Positions 36,605-45,946 of a stretch of 64,000 bases of DNA are shown piece by piece (the first letter of the stretch is position 1; every line of letters starts with the position of its first letter). The DNA comes from an uncultured Spirochaetales bacterium (lineage in GTDB: Bacteria > Spirochaetota > Spirochaetia > JAFGXN01). A program made the position numbers and the translations under genes. The stretch spans positions 70,053-134,052 of the forward strand of contig CASEOG010000004.1 of the NCBI GenBank assembly GCA_949289575.1, read 5' to 3'. A model generated the notes under the pieces. It was given only the letters and a program-made list of their open reading frames with translations. It was not told the origin of the DNA and ran no database searches.

Positions 36605-36934
36605 TTACAGATACCGCAAATTAAATGCTTCCGGATAATCGTTCTCTATCGAACGAAGCCCCAAAAGAAAGAACTCGCAGATCGATTCCCAACAGTCACC
36701 GCTTTCCGCCGGAACGGTCCCGACCGACAGAAATACATGACCCCTTTCCGGAATCCGAATGTCACTCTCGAACTCCGGTCGGGTTTTTAAAAACAAAACC
36801 AGCGTTCTTATCAGAACCGTCACTGCCGCACAAACGGGATCTCCCGATTCCCGCATCATGCCGGCGTGCCCGGAAGCCGATAATGTTTCGATTTGCCGGC
36901 CGCCGTTCCGTAGTTTAACGGAAAGACGTATCAT
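36605..36934 (-). CDS. prp: Ribosomal-processing cysteine protease Prp (YsxB family)
   Basis: 109 residues. Prp cleaves the N-terminal extension of L27 in Firmicutes. The catalytic pair is visible as His23 in SGHAG and Cys35 in GDPVCAAVT. It lies between rplU and rpmA as in Bacillus and overlaps the rplU stop by one base (TGATG). The L27 next door lacks the extension Prp normally removes, so its substrate here is unclear. Confidence 0.9.
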   Translation of the reverse strand: MIRLSVKLRNGGRQIETLSASGHAGMMRESGDPVCAAVTVLIRTLVLFLKTRPEFESDIRIPERGHVFLSVGTVPAESGDCWESICEFFLLGLRSIENDYPEAFNLRYL

Positions 36935-37245
36935 CAGCCGACAACTTCTTCGACTTTTACAAAAGAATAAACCTGGCGGTGACCGATTGTCCGCATATAT
37001 CCTTTGCGTTTTTTAAACTTTACGGTCATCACTTTTTTATCTTTTTTCAAATCCTGAACGGTTACAACGACTTTTGCATTTTTGACAAAAGGTTGTCCGA
37101 CCGAAACCCGGTCTCCGTCGCTGACCAAAAGAACGGAATCGAATTCCATTTTGGAACCGGTTTCGCCTTCCAGCTTATCCACTTTCAGAACCGCATCTTT
37201 TTCGGCTTTGTACTGTTTCCCTTTTATTTCAACCAGTGCGTACAT
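36934..37245 (-). CDS. rplU: 50S ribosomal protein L21
   Basis: 103 residues beginning MYALVEIKGKQYKAEKDAVL and ending with the conserved KRKGYMRTIGHRQ stretch near the C-terminus, characteristic of L21. AGAGGGA lies upstream of the ATG. First gene of the leftward rplU - prp - rpmA - obgE - nadD - yqeK - LCP - rsfS cluster. Confidence 0.97.
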   Translation of the reverse strand: MYALVEIKGKQYKAEKDAVLKVDKLEGETGSKMEFDSVLLVSDGDRVSVGQPFVKNAKVVVTVQDLKKDKKVMTVKFKKRKGYMRTIGHRQVYSFVKVEEVVG

Positions 37246-37275
37246 TTCTATCCCTCTGAAATAAATTATCGCTCT

Positions 37276-37304
37276 TATATACCATATTTAACGGAAAAAG
37301 ACAA
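37276..37304 (-). promoter_or_regulatory. Predicted promoter for the rplU cluster
   Basis: On the minus strand TTGTCT (37304-37299) and TATATA (37281-37276) are 17 bases apart. A small hairpin (AAGTG and CACTT, 37303-37316) overlaps the argS stop codon and is followed on the minus strand by CTTTTT, so a weak argS terminator and this promoter may overlap. Confidence 0.4.
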
Positions 37305-37314
37305 GTGGTTTCAC

Positions 37315-39060
37315 TTACATCTTTTTTAAATACGGTATTCCGACAAGATAAAACGCCTTCTTCATTACCTCGAGAACGGAGCGGACAAGTTTCAGCCTGG
37401 CCAATGCCGTTTCTTTATCATCGCAGTTGAGAACCGGATAATCGTGGTAAAACTGACTGAACGTTTTTGCCAAATCATAAAGATAAGCTGTCAAAACAGA
37501 CGGATTCATTTCGGCAGACGCTTTCGAGACCTGATCGGGATAAGAAAGAATCATTTTAATCAGCTTTCGTTCTTCGTCGCTGCTCAACTTTTCCGGACAG
37601 AACGGTATTCCTTCGAACTCCCCTTTCCGTTCTTCGTATTTTGCCAAAATACTGGTAATCCGTGTTGCCGTGTACTGCAAATAGGGACCCGTTTCTCCGT
37701 TGAAAGAGAGCGACTCTTTCGGATTGAAAATCATATCTTTTGTCGGCGATTTCGACAGGAGAAAATAGTTCAGTGCCCCCAAAGCAATTTTTTCCGCCGT
37801 ATCGTTCACATCCTCCACTCCGGAACTTTTTTCTTTGGATTCCATTTCCGTTTTGGCCATCAGCGCCAGTTCGTTGAGAAGATCATCGGCATCGACAACC
37901 GTTCCTTCCCGGCTTTTCATTTTCCCTTCCGGAAGATTCACCATTCCGTAAGAGAGATGAAAAAGATTTTCGGCCCATTCGTATCCCAGTTTGCGTAAAA
38001 CATAAAACAGAACTTTAAAGTGATACTGCTGCTCGCTGGCCACAACATAAATCAGTCTGTCAAACGGCCAGTCACCGTGACGGGAAACCGCCGTTCCCAA
38101 ATCCTGCGTGATATAGAGACTGGTTCCGTCGGCGCGCAAAAGAACTTTTTTATCCAGCCCGATTTCCGCCAGATCGACCCAAACGGAACCGTCGCTTTCT
38201 TTGTAAAAGAGCCCTTCCTCCAGCCCGCGCAGAATATCGTTTTTCCCTTTCAGATAGGTTTCGCTTTCGAAATAAAAACGGTCGAAGGAGACATCTGTCC
38301 GGCGGTAAGTTTCTTTTATGCCCGAAACAGCCCACCCGTTCATCTGTTTCCACAAAGCACGAACCTCTTCATCGCCGTTTTCCCAATCAACCAGCATCCG
38401 GCGAACCCGCTCCATTGCTGTCGGATCCGTTTTCGACCATTGGTCGAATTTGACGTAATAGTCGCCGACAAAACGGTCGCTTTTCACACCGGCTTCTTCC
38501 GGAGTCATACCCTTGCCGAACTCTTTATAGGCCAGCATCGATTTGCAGATGTGAACTCCGCGGTCGTTTATCAGATTGACTTTGCAGATATCGGCACCGG
38601 CCGCTTTCAGAATACGGGAAACACTCTCGCCCAGAGAGTCGTTGCGCATATGCCCCAAATGAAGCGGTTTATTGGTGTTGGGACAGGAAAATTCAATCAT
38701 GATTTTCTGTCCTTTTCTGTCGGCAACCGTTCCGAAAGCGGCATCATCTGCGCTTGCGACGGCTCTTTGAGCCAATTCTGCGAGATTATAAAACAAATTG
38801 ACATACGGTCCGGCCGCGACCGCTCTGTATCCGGCATCGGCAGCCACCGCCGATGCGACCGCCCGGGCAATCTCGACGGGACTTTTCCGCAGCTGTTTTG
38901 CATAAACAAACATCGGGAAAGCCACATCACCCATGTCTTCCTGCGGCGGTGTTCCGGGAACGGGATCGGCCGGATCGGCTGTTTCAAGCCCCCATTCCGC
39001 TGCCAGTTTTTTCAATACGGCAGAAACCGTTTCCGCCGCTTTTCTTGCTTCGTTTTCCAT
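37315..39060 (-). CDS. argS: Arginyl-tRNA synthetase
   Basis: 581 residues. A class I synthetase with the N-terminal Add-1 domain, the HIGH motif as PLHLGHMRND, a KMSKS-like KMKSREG following GMVNLPEG, and the DALR anticodon-binding domain at the end (GPYLQYTATRI, then the C-terminal helices). It lies between the large hypothetical gene (32 bases upstream) and the rplU cluster, all on the minus strand. Confidence 0.96.
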   Translation of the reverse strand: MENEARKAAETVSAVLKKLAAEWGLETADPADPVPGTPPQEDMGDVAFPMFVYAKQLRKSPVEIARAVASAVAADAGYRAVAAGPYVNLFYNLAELAQRAVASADDAAFGTVADRKGQKIMIEFSCPNTNKPLHLGHMRNDSLGESVSRILKAAGADICKVNLINDRGVHICKSMLAYKEFGKGMTPEEAGVKSDRFVGDYYVKFDQWSKTDPTAMERVRRMLVDWENGDEEVRALWKQMNGWAVSGIKETYRRTDVSFDRFYFESETYLKGKNDILRGLEEGLFYKESDGSVWVDLAEIGLDKKVLLRADGTSLYITQDLGTAVSRHGDWPFDRLIYVVASEQQYHFKVLFYVLRKLGYEWAENLFHLSYGMVNLPEGKMKSREGTVVDADDLLNELALMAKTEMESKEKSSGVEDVNDTAEKIALGALNYFLLSKSPTKDMIFNPKESLSFNGETGPYLQYTATRITSILAKYEERKGEFEGIPFCPEKLSSDEERKLIKMILSYPDQVSKASAEMNPSVLTAYLYDLAKTFSQFYHDYPVLNCDDKETALARLKLVRSVLEVMKKAFYLVGIPYLKKM

Positions 39061-39092
39061 TTTGCAGACGAACCCCTCTTTTGAATAATCCT

Positions 39093-40835
39093 TTATTGTT
39101 CCAAAGAAACTTTTTCGATGTTGTAAAAATCGGCCAAAATCGTTTTGGCGACGCGAACCGATTCAATCAGTTTCTTCGAATTATCGATAAACTCTTTATT
39201 GTTGACTGTTTTGAACGATTTTAAATTGGAAATCGTATCGTAACTTTCGAAAGATTCTCCGTAAAGAAACCCGGTAAACAGCTTTTCGAGAACATCCAAA
39301 TTGACAATGAACTCCTGTATTTCGCGGGAAATATCAATCTCTTTCATGTCCAGAATATTATGAAGAAATCCCGAATTGGAATTAAGAACCTCTGTCTCCG
39401 TCAGAGAACAGGCCGCCCGTAAATTTTTAAAAATCGATCCGTTTTTGGAAAACATCTTTTCGATTTCATTTATATATTCGAGCGTCGAACGGGTTTTATT
39501 GTAGACATTTGATAAAGCCGTTTTATTTTCCTGTTTATAAAACATTCCTTCCGCCAGCATCGGTTTGACAACCGCCGAAATTCCGTTCATTTGCGAAGAA
39601 ATAAAATATTTACAGAATGCCAGAGTCTTCTCGAAAATAACATGGACACCGACTTCGCTCCAGACTTCGTTGACATATCCTCTCAGGTAGGGGAAAATAT
39701 CAATCTTATAAACACTTTTCATGTGGACAATAATATTATTGAGTTTGACAAGATTACCGTACTTTTCCTGAAGTCGGTCCCGGTAACGGGAAATACAGTT
39801 CTTAAACTGAAGGAACCAGTCATCGCGGGCAGCGCTGTTTTTACGTAACGGAAAAGAACTGTCTTTCAGAGCAAAAGCAGCCAAATCATCGACAGGAACG
39901 ATTTTACGGAATTTTTCTATTGAAGTCAAAAGCGAATTCAGATAAGACATCATCTCGATCCGGTTCAGCTTGTCATTACGGTCCGACTTTTTAATGACAT
40001 AGGAGACCAGAAGCGAAAAAAAATCGCAATCATTCTTCACGGAAAAACCGGTGAACACATAAGAAAGATCTTTCAACTCTGCGGAAATCGAGGAAGCACT
40101 TCTGTTTAAAATCAGCTTGTTGATTAAATTCCGGAACGGATACCCGACCAGTTTCTGACACGATTGCAAATCGGAGGCCACTTTGTGCAACCGTTCTTTC
40201 GCCTGAGGAGGAAACTGAGTAATAAACCGGTTAAACTCGTCATTGAGACGTGTTCTGATGACCGAGACATCGTTCACATCTTCGGTAATAAAATGACTTA
40301 AAGTTATGGAATTACGGAATTTCAGAAATGTATCCGGAAAAAGTTCTTCAAACGCAAAAAAATAGAATTCGCCCGGATCCCCGATTCCGTCAATGGTATT
40401 GACAAACGTCTTCAGCTGATTCAGACTTTCGTTCAAAAGCGCAACCTGATCGACAAAAAAATTGGTAACGCTAAATCCGTCCTGTGAAATCATCGGATTC
40501 GGTGATGCGGAAAGCGAGTTGCGCAAATTATCCATCAATGTCGATTCGACAGCCTGCGAAAAATCGACACGCTTGAAAATCTGTCTGAAAAAAACAAGGA
40601 CCTTCTGAACCAGAGAAAGTTTTTCGTATTTCTGCTCCAGAAAATGAATTCTTTCTTCGCTCCGTCCCTCTCTGCTTTCGAAATCGGGCACGGCAGATAT
40701 TTTATCGGACGACACAGTCTGATTCGGCACAGTTTCCTGTTTCGGGGCTCTGCCTCTGAGTTTTTTCAACAGCTCTTCGCGCTCGGATTCCTTGACTTCG
40801 TGCGCCAATTCGTTCAAAAGAGACCGGTCATCCAT
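39093..40835 (-). CDS. Large helical protein of unknown function, possibly the spirochaetal DUF5312 family
   Basis: 580 residues, mostly alpha-helical, with no signal peptide or clear membrane segment. A charged N-terminus (ESEREELLKKLRGR) is followed by a linker and then long helices with conserved-looking aromatic residues. It resembles a spirochaete-restricted family that I recall as DUF5312; that assignment is from memory. The start has no Shine-Dalgarno site. A near-consensus promoter ends six bases before the ATG, predicting a leaderless mRNA. argS follows on the same strand. Confidence 0.6.
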   Translation of the reverse strand: MDDRSLLNELAHEVKESEREELLKKLRGRAPKQETVPNQTVSSDKISAVPDFESREGRSEERIHFLEQKYEKLSLVQKVLVFFRQIFKRVDFSQAVESTLMDNLRNSLSASPNPMISQDGFSVTNFFVDQVALLNESLNQLKTFVNTIDGIGDPGEFYFFAFEELFPDTFLKFRNSITLSHFITEDVNDVSVIRTRLNDEFNRFITQFPPQAKERLHKVASDLQSCQKLVGYPFRNLINKLILNRSASSISAELKDLSYVFTGFSVKNDCDFFSLLVSYVIKKSDRNDKLNRIEMMSYLNSLLTSIEKFRKIVPVDDLAAFALKDSSFPLRKNSAARDDWFLQFKNCISRYRDRLQEKYGNLVKLNNIIVHMKSVYKIDIFPYLRGYVNEVWSEVGVHVIFEKTLAFCKYFISSQMNGISAVVKPMLAEGMFYKQENKTALSNVYNKTRSTLEYINEIEKMFSKNGSIFKNLRAACSLTETEVLNSNSGFLHNILDMKEIDISREIQEFIVNLDVLEKLFTGFLYGESFESYDTISNLKSFKTVNNKEFIDNSKKLIESVRVAKTILADFYNIEKVSLEQ

Positions 40836-40841
40836 AGATTC

Positions 40842-40869
40842 ATTATATCAAAAAAAAGAAGACAGTCAA
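40842..40869 (-). promoter_or_regulatory. Promoter abutting the ATG of the 580-residue protein gene
   Basis: On the minus strand TTGACT (40869-40864), a 16-base spacer, and TATAAT (40847-40842). Only six bases separate the -10 from the ATG at 40835, so the expected first transcribed base is the A of the start codon. It is back to back with the leuA promoter. Confidence 0.6.
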
Positions 40870-40885
40870 ATCCTTTTTTCCCATA

Positions 40886-40914
40886 TTGTATAAAAAATGA
40901 ATTTATTTTATAAT
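40886..40914 (+). promoter_or_regulatory. Predicted promoter for leuA
   Basis: TTGTAT at 40886-40891, a 17-base spacer, and consensus TATAAT at 40909-40914. Transcription would begin near 40921, leaving about 16 bases of leader with a GGAGGA site, too short for an attenuator or T-box. Confidence 0.6.
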
Positions 40915-40936
40915 AGTTCAAAATACGGAGGAATTT

Positions 40937-42463
40937 ATGGACCGAATCTATATTTTTGACACAACACTTCGTGACGGAGAACAGGCTCCCGGAGCCTCCA
41001 TGACACTCGATCAGAAACTGGCTATCGCCAGACAACTGGAAAGTCTCGGTGTCGATATTATCGAAGCCGGATTCCCCGTTTCTTCGCCCTATCAGTTCGA
41101 AACGGTTAAAGCTGTTTCCCGGGAAATCAAAAATTCGACAATTGCGGCGCTTTGCCGGGCCGTTAAAACAGATATCGATAAAGCGGCGGAAGCTATCGAA
41201 GCGGCCGCACGTAAACGTATTCACACGTTCATTGCCACCAGCCCCATTCACATGGAGCACAAGCTGAAAAAAACCCCGGATGAAGTGCTGGCGATGGCGG
41301 TCGAAGCGGTTCGTTATGCACGCAATCTTTGTCCGGAAGTCGAATTTTCGGCGGAAGACGGCACCCGCAGCGATGTCGATTTTCTGTGCCGCATCACCGA
41401 AAAAGTGATTGAAGCCGGTGCGCAGATTGTCAATATTCCCGATACAGTCGGCTATTCGACTCCCGAAGAATACGGCGCCCTCATCGCCGCGTTGCGCAAC
41501 CGGGTGCCGAATATCGATAAAGCCATTCTCTCGGTTCACAACCACAACGATCTCGGTATGGCCGTCGCCACCAGTCTTGCCGGTATCCGAAACGGTGCCC
41601 GACAGATCGAGTGTACCATTAACGGTATCGGCGAGCGGGCCGGCAATGCGGCAATGGAAGAAGCGGTTATGGCAATGAAAGTCCGCAAAGACCTCTTCCC
41701 GTACGAGCTGAATATCGATACCCGGCAGATTTTTAAAACGTCGCGGCTGGTTGCCAATACGATTGCCTATCCGCTTCCGAAAAACAAAGCGATTGTCGGT
41801 GAAAACACATTCCTCCACGAGTCGGGAATTCATCAGGACGGCGTTATCAAATGCAAACAGACTTACGAAATCATGAAACCGGAAGATGTCGGCCGCGAGG
41901 TGAACAACATTGTCCTCGGCCGCCATTCGGGCAGAAATGCCATTCTGACACGCATTGCCGAGCTGGGTATCACGCTTTCGCCGGAAGAAACGGAACTTGT
42001 TTATACGCGATTTTTGAAAGTCGCCGACAAGAAAAAAGAAGTTTATGACGAAGATATTTTCTCGATTGTCAATGACGAGCTCGGACGTCAGAACTCGTTT
42101 TACACAATGGAATATTTCAATATTATTTCGGGAAACAATCCTCTGATTCCGACGGCAACGGTCAAACTGAGTTACAACGGAGAAAGTTATCAGGAAGCGG
42201 CTGTCGGCGACGGTCCCGTGGCCGCCATTATTCGGGCCATCGACCGCATTACCGGGCTGAAAACCCGTCTGACCGATTTCAATCTGCAGGCGGTAACTCC
42301 GAACAAAAATGCTCTCGGAGAAGCCGGCGTCACCGTTCTGATTGACGGAAAAAGCTACAACGGACGCGGCAGTTCCACCGATATTCTGGAAGCCACCGCG
42401 AAAGCCTACCTGAATGCCGTCAACAACTACTGCATTCATAAAAACCGGCCGGAAGGGAAATAA
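40937..42463 (+). CDS. leuA: 2-isopropylmalate synthase
   Basis: 508 residues. It condenses acetyl-CoA with 2-oxoisovalerate, the first step of leucine synthesis. The catalytic barrel starts with DTTLRDGEQAPG and has the metal ligands in HNHNDLGMA, plus NGIGERAGNA and HESGIHQDG. The C-terminal domain (about 390-500) is the leucine-sensing regulatory part. It stands alone: no other leu or ilv gene is in the window. Homocitrate or citramalate synthase are related alternatives, but the length and motifs fit LeuA best. A strong terminator follows. Confidence 0.93.
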   Translation: MDRIYIFDTTLRDGEQAPGASMTLDQKLAIARQLESLGVDIIEAGFPVSSPYQFETVKAVSREIKNSTIAALCRAVKTDIDKAAEAIEAAARKRIHTFIATSPIHMEHKLKKTPDEVLAMAVEAVRYARNLCPEVEFSAEDGTRSDVDFLCRITEKVIEAGAQIVNIPDTVGYSTPEEYGALIAALRNRVPNIDKAILSVHNHNDLGMAVATSLAGIRNGARQIECTINGIGERAGNAAMEEAVMAMKVRKDLFPYELNIDTRQIFKTSRLVANTIAYPLPKNKAIVGENTFLHESGIHQDGVIKCKQTYEIMKPEDVGREVNNIVLGRHSGRNAILTRIAELGITLSPEETELVYTRFLKVADKKKEVYDEDIFSIVNDELGRQNSFYTMEYFNIISGNNPLIPTATVKLSYNGESYQEAAVGDGPVAAIIRAIDRITGLKTRLTDFNLQAVTPNKNALGEAGVTVLIDGKSYNGRGSSTDILEATAKAYLNAVNNYCIHKNRPEGK

Positions 42464-42468
42464 AACCG

Positions 42469-42506
42469 AAGCCGCCCTATTCTATCGGAAAGGGGCGGCT
42501 TTTCTT
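42469..42506 (+). terminator. Rho-independent terminator after leuA
   Basis: AAGCCGCCC (42469-42477) pairs with GGGCGGCTT (42493-42501) in a 9-base GC-rich stem with a 15-base loop, followed by TTTCTT. It overlaps the end of the convergent CpXC gene by a few bases. Confidence 0.8.
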
Positions 42507-43116
42507 ATTCATTCTCTTTCAAAAACTCCCGATCGACGGTCAAAAAACGCGGCGGTTCGTCGGGAATAACAGTCATAAGTTCGGCTGCTTCGGGACGCAA
42601 CGGAATCCGCACAATCTGCCGATCGCCGAGATTCTGAAACAGCACGGAAGGCCCCTCTTCTCCCGACGGTTCGAACTGCAAAAAAACAAAATCGGGTGAT
42701 GATTTGACAACGGAGGCGCATATATCCCGCTTGACGGCTTCTATTACAACATCATTCAATCCGTCTTCCATAATCAGAATTTTCTCGACAAAGTCGGCCA
42801 TTCGGGACGTCAGACGGAACCGGTACTGCTGCGCGGCAAACCGTTCTTTCATATCCGGCGGCAGATCGGCTTCCCTTTCCCGGCTGTCGGGTACAAACCA
42901 GACCATAAAAGCGTGCTCCGGATCGTGATACAACAAGGGAAAAAGAACATACGTCTCCGTTCCGCAATGGGGACAACGGAAAAGAAAAATTTTACCGGAA
43001 AGCACTTCTTCTTTCTTTTCCGGATCGGTTTCGGTATTGAGAGATGTCCAAACCGTAAATGAAGATTTTTCCCGGCAGCGGGGACATTCGACCATTTCGG
43101 TATGATTCAACGACAC
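42505..43116 (-). CDS. CpXC-domain zinc-ribbon-like protein
   Basis: 203 residues. The first 60 carry two C-P-x-C knuckles, ECPRC and RCPHC, the defining feature of CpXC domains, probably a zinc ribbon. The remaining part includes PEHAFMVWFVPD and a helical region. The domain is found in several spirochaetes and clostridia with no known activity. AGGAGG lies before the ATG at 43116. It is the last gene of the rsgA - mutS2 - retropepsin-like - CpXC series. Confidence 0.75.
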   Translation of the reverse strand: MSLNHTEMVECPRCREKSSFTVWTSLNTETDPEKKEEVLSGKIFLFRCPHCGTETYVLFPLLYHDPEHAFMVWFVPDSREREADLPPDMKERFAAQQYRFRLTSRMADFVEKILIMEDGLNDVVIEAVKRDICASVVKSSPDFVFLQFEPSGEEGPSVLFQNLGDRQIVRIPLRPEAAELMTVIPDEPPRFLTVDREFLKENE

Positions 43117-43139
43117 GATGATTCCTCCTTTATTGTTTT

Positions 43140-43601
43140 TTAGAAATTCTCTTTCTCATTCGGCCGTTCCCCGGCAGATACATCGACAAGAGCGGTCCCC
43201 GACAGCCAGTTCCGCCCGACAAGGGCGGCGTATTGCATGCCGCTTCTGTCTGCCAAAGTCCATTCGCACCGTTTTTTTCTGTTTCCGATGCGGGTCGTCA
43301 GTTCGACCGTCGGACGGGAAACGGTTCCGTTAACGGTGCGGACCGTAACGGTTCGTGCACGGGAACAGCAATACCGTTTTCCGTCATGCACAAAGAACAA
43401 CGCATTACCGTCTGCGGAAGGAATGACAGAATCAACCCCCAGCGAACAGAGTTCGGCCCCTGTATCGATACGGGCTTCCGTTACTATATTAAAATCTTCG
43501 AGCAGAACCGTTTCGACAGGTCCGACTGTAATCAGTGTCCGGCAGCCGACAGACAAAAGCGAGAATAAAAACAGCGGACAGACAAGACACCTCCGTATCA
43601 T
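43140..43601 (-). CDS. Retropepsin-like (RimK-associated zinc-protease family) lipoprotein
   Basis: 153 residues from the ATG at 43601, which overlaps the mutS2 stop by 4 bases (ATGA). The signal ends in the lipobox SVGC at Cys20. The mature part resembles the PF05618 'ATP-dependent zinc protease' family, a single-domain aspartyl-protease fold: ARIDTGAELCSLG with DTGA at 46-49, then a VELTTRIG strand and LVGRNWL near the end. A hydrolytic activity would need dimerisation; this is an inference from the retropepsin fold. Being lipidated, it would act outside the cytoplasmic membrane. Confidence 0.7.
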   Translation of the reverse strand: MIRRCLVCPLFLFSLLSVGCRTLITVGPVETVLLEDFNIVTEARIDTGAELCSLGVDSVIPSADGNALFFVHDGKRYCCSRARTVTVRTVNGTVSRPTVELTTRIGNRKKRCEWTLADRSGMQYAALVGRNWLSGTALVDVSAGERPNEKENF

Positions 43602-45946
43602 TTTAAAATGCCCTCTGTTTTTCCGAATCCGCCGCATTCGGGACGGGCAAAATCGTATGAAGCCACATAACGGCAACCGCGGAGATAATCGCGAATTCGC
43701 TTTTGCAGAATTCCTTCACCCGTTCCGTGAATAATCGAAAACCGGGTCATCCCCGATAAAATCAGCCGGTCGAGATACTGTTCCAGTTCGGCTACCGCTT
43801 CGTCTCCGGTCATGCCGCGGACATCCAGTTCACCGGAAAAACCGCCGCGCTGCGCCGATTCGAAAAAAACAGCTGCATTGTTTCGGCTTCGGGCTTCGGG
43901 TGCGCAGGGAGTCAGGTCGGCTTCTTTCACCGTCAGCCGCAGGGAACCGGTTTCGGCAAGCCATTTCCCCTTGCCGGCAGGCCGCAGCAGGACGGCCCGC
44001 TGTTTGGAGCGTCCGACCAGGACCTCTTCTCCCGCCTCAAACGCGTGCGGCCGCATCGCAACGACGGCGGCTTCCTCTTTGGCGGCGGCGGCTTTCAACC
44101 GCTCTTCGCGGCGGCCGTATTCTTTCAGTTGACTTTCGAGGCGCCCGAGCGCGGCGGCGGGCGGCGGCGTTTCTTTCCGTTTCAGTTCGCGGACCTCCTG
44201 CCGCAGTTTACGGACTTCGGACGACAGTTCGGCTTTCTGCGCCTGTTTCAGCCTGTAAACATCGGTCCGATGGGCAATTTCCTTTAAAGCGAAAGCCCGT
44301 TCTTTTTCTCTGACGGCCTTTTCTTTTTCCGAAACAGCCGCTTCCCGTTCGGCCAGTTCCTGCCGGCGGGTCAGCAGTTCCGCCATCAGCCGCGCCGTCT
44401 CGGGAATTTCTTTTTCGAAAAAAAGACGGGCTTCATTCAAAACCGGCTCCGGCAGTTTCATCGCCGCCGCAATATCGATGGCATGCGATTCTCCCGAAGC
44501 ATCGGCCATAACCGTGTATGAAGGCTTCATTTTTTGCGTGTCGAAAGCCATGGCAAAAGCGCTGAAATCGGGCGACAGAAGCGCCCTTTCTTTAATCAGA
44601 CCGTTGTGAGTGGTCAGAAAAACGGAAGCTCCTTTTTCTTTCAACGCATTCAACAGAGCGAGACCGAGCGCACCTCCCTCGAGAGGATCGGTTCCTGATG
44701 AGAACTCATCCAGCAAAATCAGAGATTCGCGGTCGGCTGCTTCAAGAATTCGCTTCATCCGGTCGAGATGAGCCGAATAGGTGGAGAGAGCTTCGGAAAT
44801 CGACTGCCGGTCACCGATATCGCAGAGAATCCGGCTGAAAACAGGCAGACGGGATCGGCTGTCGGCAAAAACACCGAGACCGCTTTGATGGCAGAAAACG
44901 GCCAGACCGATGCTCTTCAAAAGAACCGATTTTCCGCCGGCGTTCGGACCGGAGATGACGGCACAACGGCGGCAGCGTCCCGGATTGAGCGGAACGGCCC
45001 GGTCTCCCAGCTGGGGATGAATCAGTTCCCTTAATTCGATATCGGTTCCCTCACCGATATAAGCAGTGTCGTAACGGCGATGAAACCGCAACCGGGCCTG
45101 AAGCGCATCCAGCCGTTTCATTCTCCGGTGCAGCTCGAGAAAAAGAGTTCTGTTTTCGGTTATGATTTCCGAAATAGAGCGGAAAACCGCCGCCAGTGCC
45201 GCCTTTTTTTCATTGGAGGCTTCGACAAAACGGTTGTTGAAGTCAACCAGTTCCGCCGGTTCGATAAAAAGAGTGGCTCCGGTTCCCGAACTTTCGTGAA
45301 CAATCCCTTTGACTTTATAACCGAAATTGGCTTTAACGGCCAACACCACCCTGCCGTTGCGGATGGTTTCGTTCGAAGAGGCAAAACAGTCGCTGTCGTA
45401 ACGGGCAAAACAGTTGTGAGCCGCGGAAAGCAGCTGTTCGCGTGTTTTGGCAATTTTGCGTTCGGCGGCAACCAGTTCGGGAATATCGGAACGGATTTCG
45501 CCGCTGTCGGTCATATATTTCGAAAAGCGGAAGCGCATCGTTTCGGATTCGGGGAATTCGAAATACGGTTTCAAAAGCAGCGGAAAAGTATCGCCATCGC
45601 AAGCCGTTTCGACACGGGATGCGAAAAAAGAGGCGGCCCGGCAGCAGGCGTCGGTTAACCGAAAAACAGCCGCGGCCTCTTCCGGTTCGATCCGGATACG
45701 GGCGGCCGAGGCTCTCATGAGAAGCGGCAAAACCGGATCCCGCTGAAGCACCGCTTCCTTCTCTTCGCCGTAAAGAAGATCGAGAGCGTTCAAAACACGG
45801 TATAAATCTTCGATGCGGCAGGAATCGGTTTCGAAGAGCGAATCGGGAGTCAGCTCTTCCGCCGTTTCTTCCGAAAAACACAAAGAGCGAAGCTGTCCGA
45901 CAACGGATTCCGCTCCCAAAGCTGTCCAATCGTTTAATCCGTTCAC
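43598..45946 (-). CDS. mutS2: MutS2 ATPase/endonuclease
   Basis: 782 residues. MutS2 proteins suppress recombination and, in Bacillus, act on collided ribosomes. It lacks the mismatch-recognition domain. The core is followed by an ATPase domain with Walker A GPNAGGKS (333-340) and LLDEFSSGTDPLEGGAL, a long coiled coil (about 510-610), and a C-terminal Smr domain (LDVRGMTGDEAVAELEQYLD and IIHGTGEG). It overlaps rsgA by 4 bases. The sequence looks richer in G and C than the neighbouring genes, especially in the coiled coil; this was not measured. Confidence 0.94.
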   Translation of the reverse strand: MNGLNDWTALGAESVVGQLRSLCFSEETAEELTPDSLFETDSCRIEDLYRVLNALDLLYGEEKEAVLQRDPVLPLLMRASAARIRIEPEEAAAVFRLTDACCRAASFFASRVETACDGDTFPLLLKPYFEFPESETMRFRFSKYMTDSGEIRSDIPELVAAERKIAKTREQLLSAAHNCFARYDSDCFASSNETIRNGRVVLAVKANFGYKVKGIVHESSGTGATLFIEPAELVDFNNRFVEASNEKKAALAAVFRSISEIITENRTLFLELHRRMKRLDALQARLRFHRRYDTAYIGEGTDIELRELIHPQLGDRAVPLNPGRCRRCAVISGPNAGGKSVLLKSIGLAVFCHQSGLGVFADSRSRLPVFSRILCDIGDRQSISEALSTYSAHLDRMKRILEAADRESLILLDEFSSGTDPLEGGALGLALLNALKEKGASVFLTTHNGLIKERALLSPDFSAFAMAFDTQKMKPSYTVMADASGESHAIDIAAAMKLPEPVLNEARLFFEKEIPETARLMAELLTRRQELAEREAAVSEKEKAVREKERAFALKEIAHRTDVYRLKQAQKAELSSEVRKLRQEVRELKRKETPPPAAALGRLESQLKEYGRREERLKAAAAKEEAAVVAMRPHAFEAGEEVLVGRSKQRAVLLRPAGKGKWLAETGSLRLTVKEADLTPCAPEARSRNNAAVFFESAQRGGFSGELDVRGMTGDEAVAELEQYLDRLILSGMTRFSIIHGTGEGILQKRIRDYLRGCRYVASYDFARPECGGFGKTEGILK

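Noticed and set aside
38020..39084. A 354-codon open frame antisense to argS
   Set aside because: Shadow frame; argS motifs and its neighbours explain the region.
40836..40936. Possible T-box or leader-peptide attenuator for leuA
   Set aside because: The predicted leader is about 16 bases, with no Leu-rich ORF or specifier hairpin.
40814..42439. A 541-codon open frame antisense to leuA
   Set aside because: It mirrors the leuA reading frame, has no ribosome binding site, and its translation resembles no protein; leuA shows family motifs throughout.
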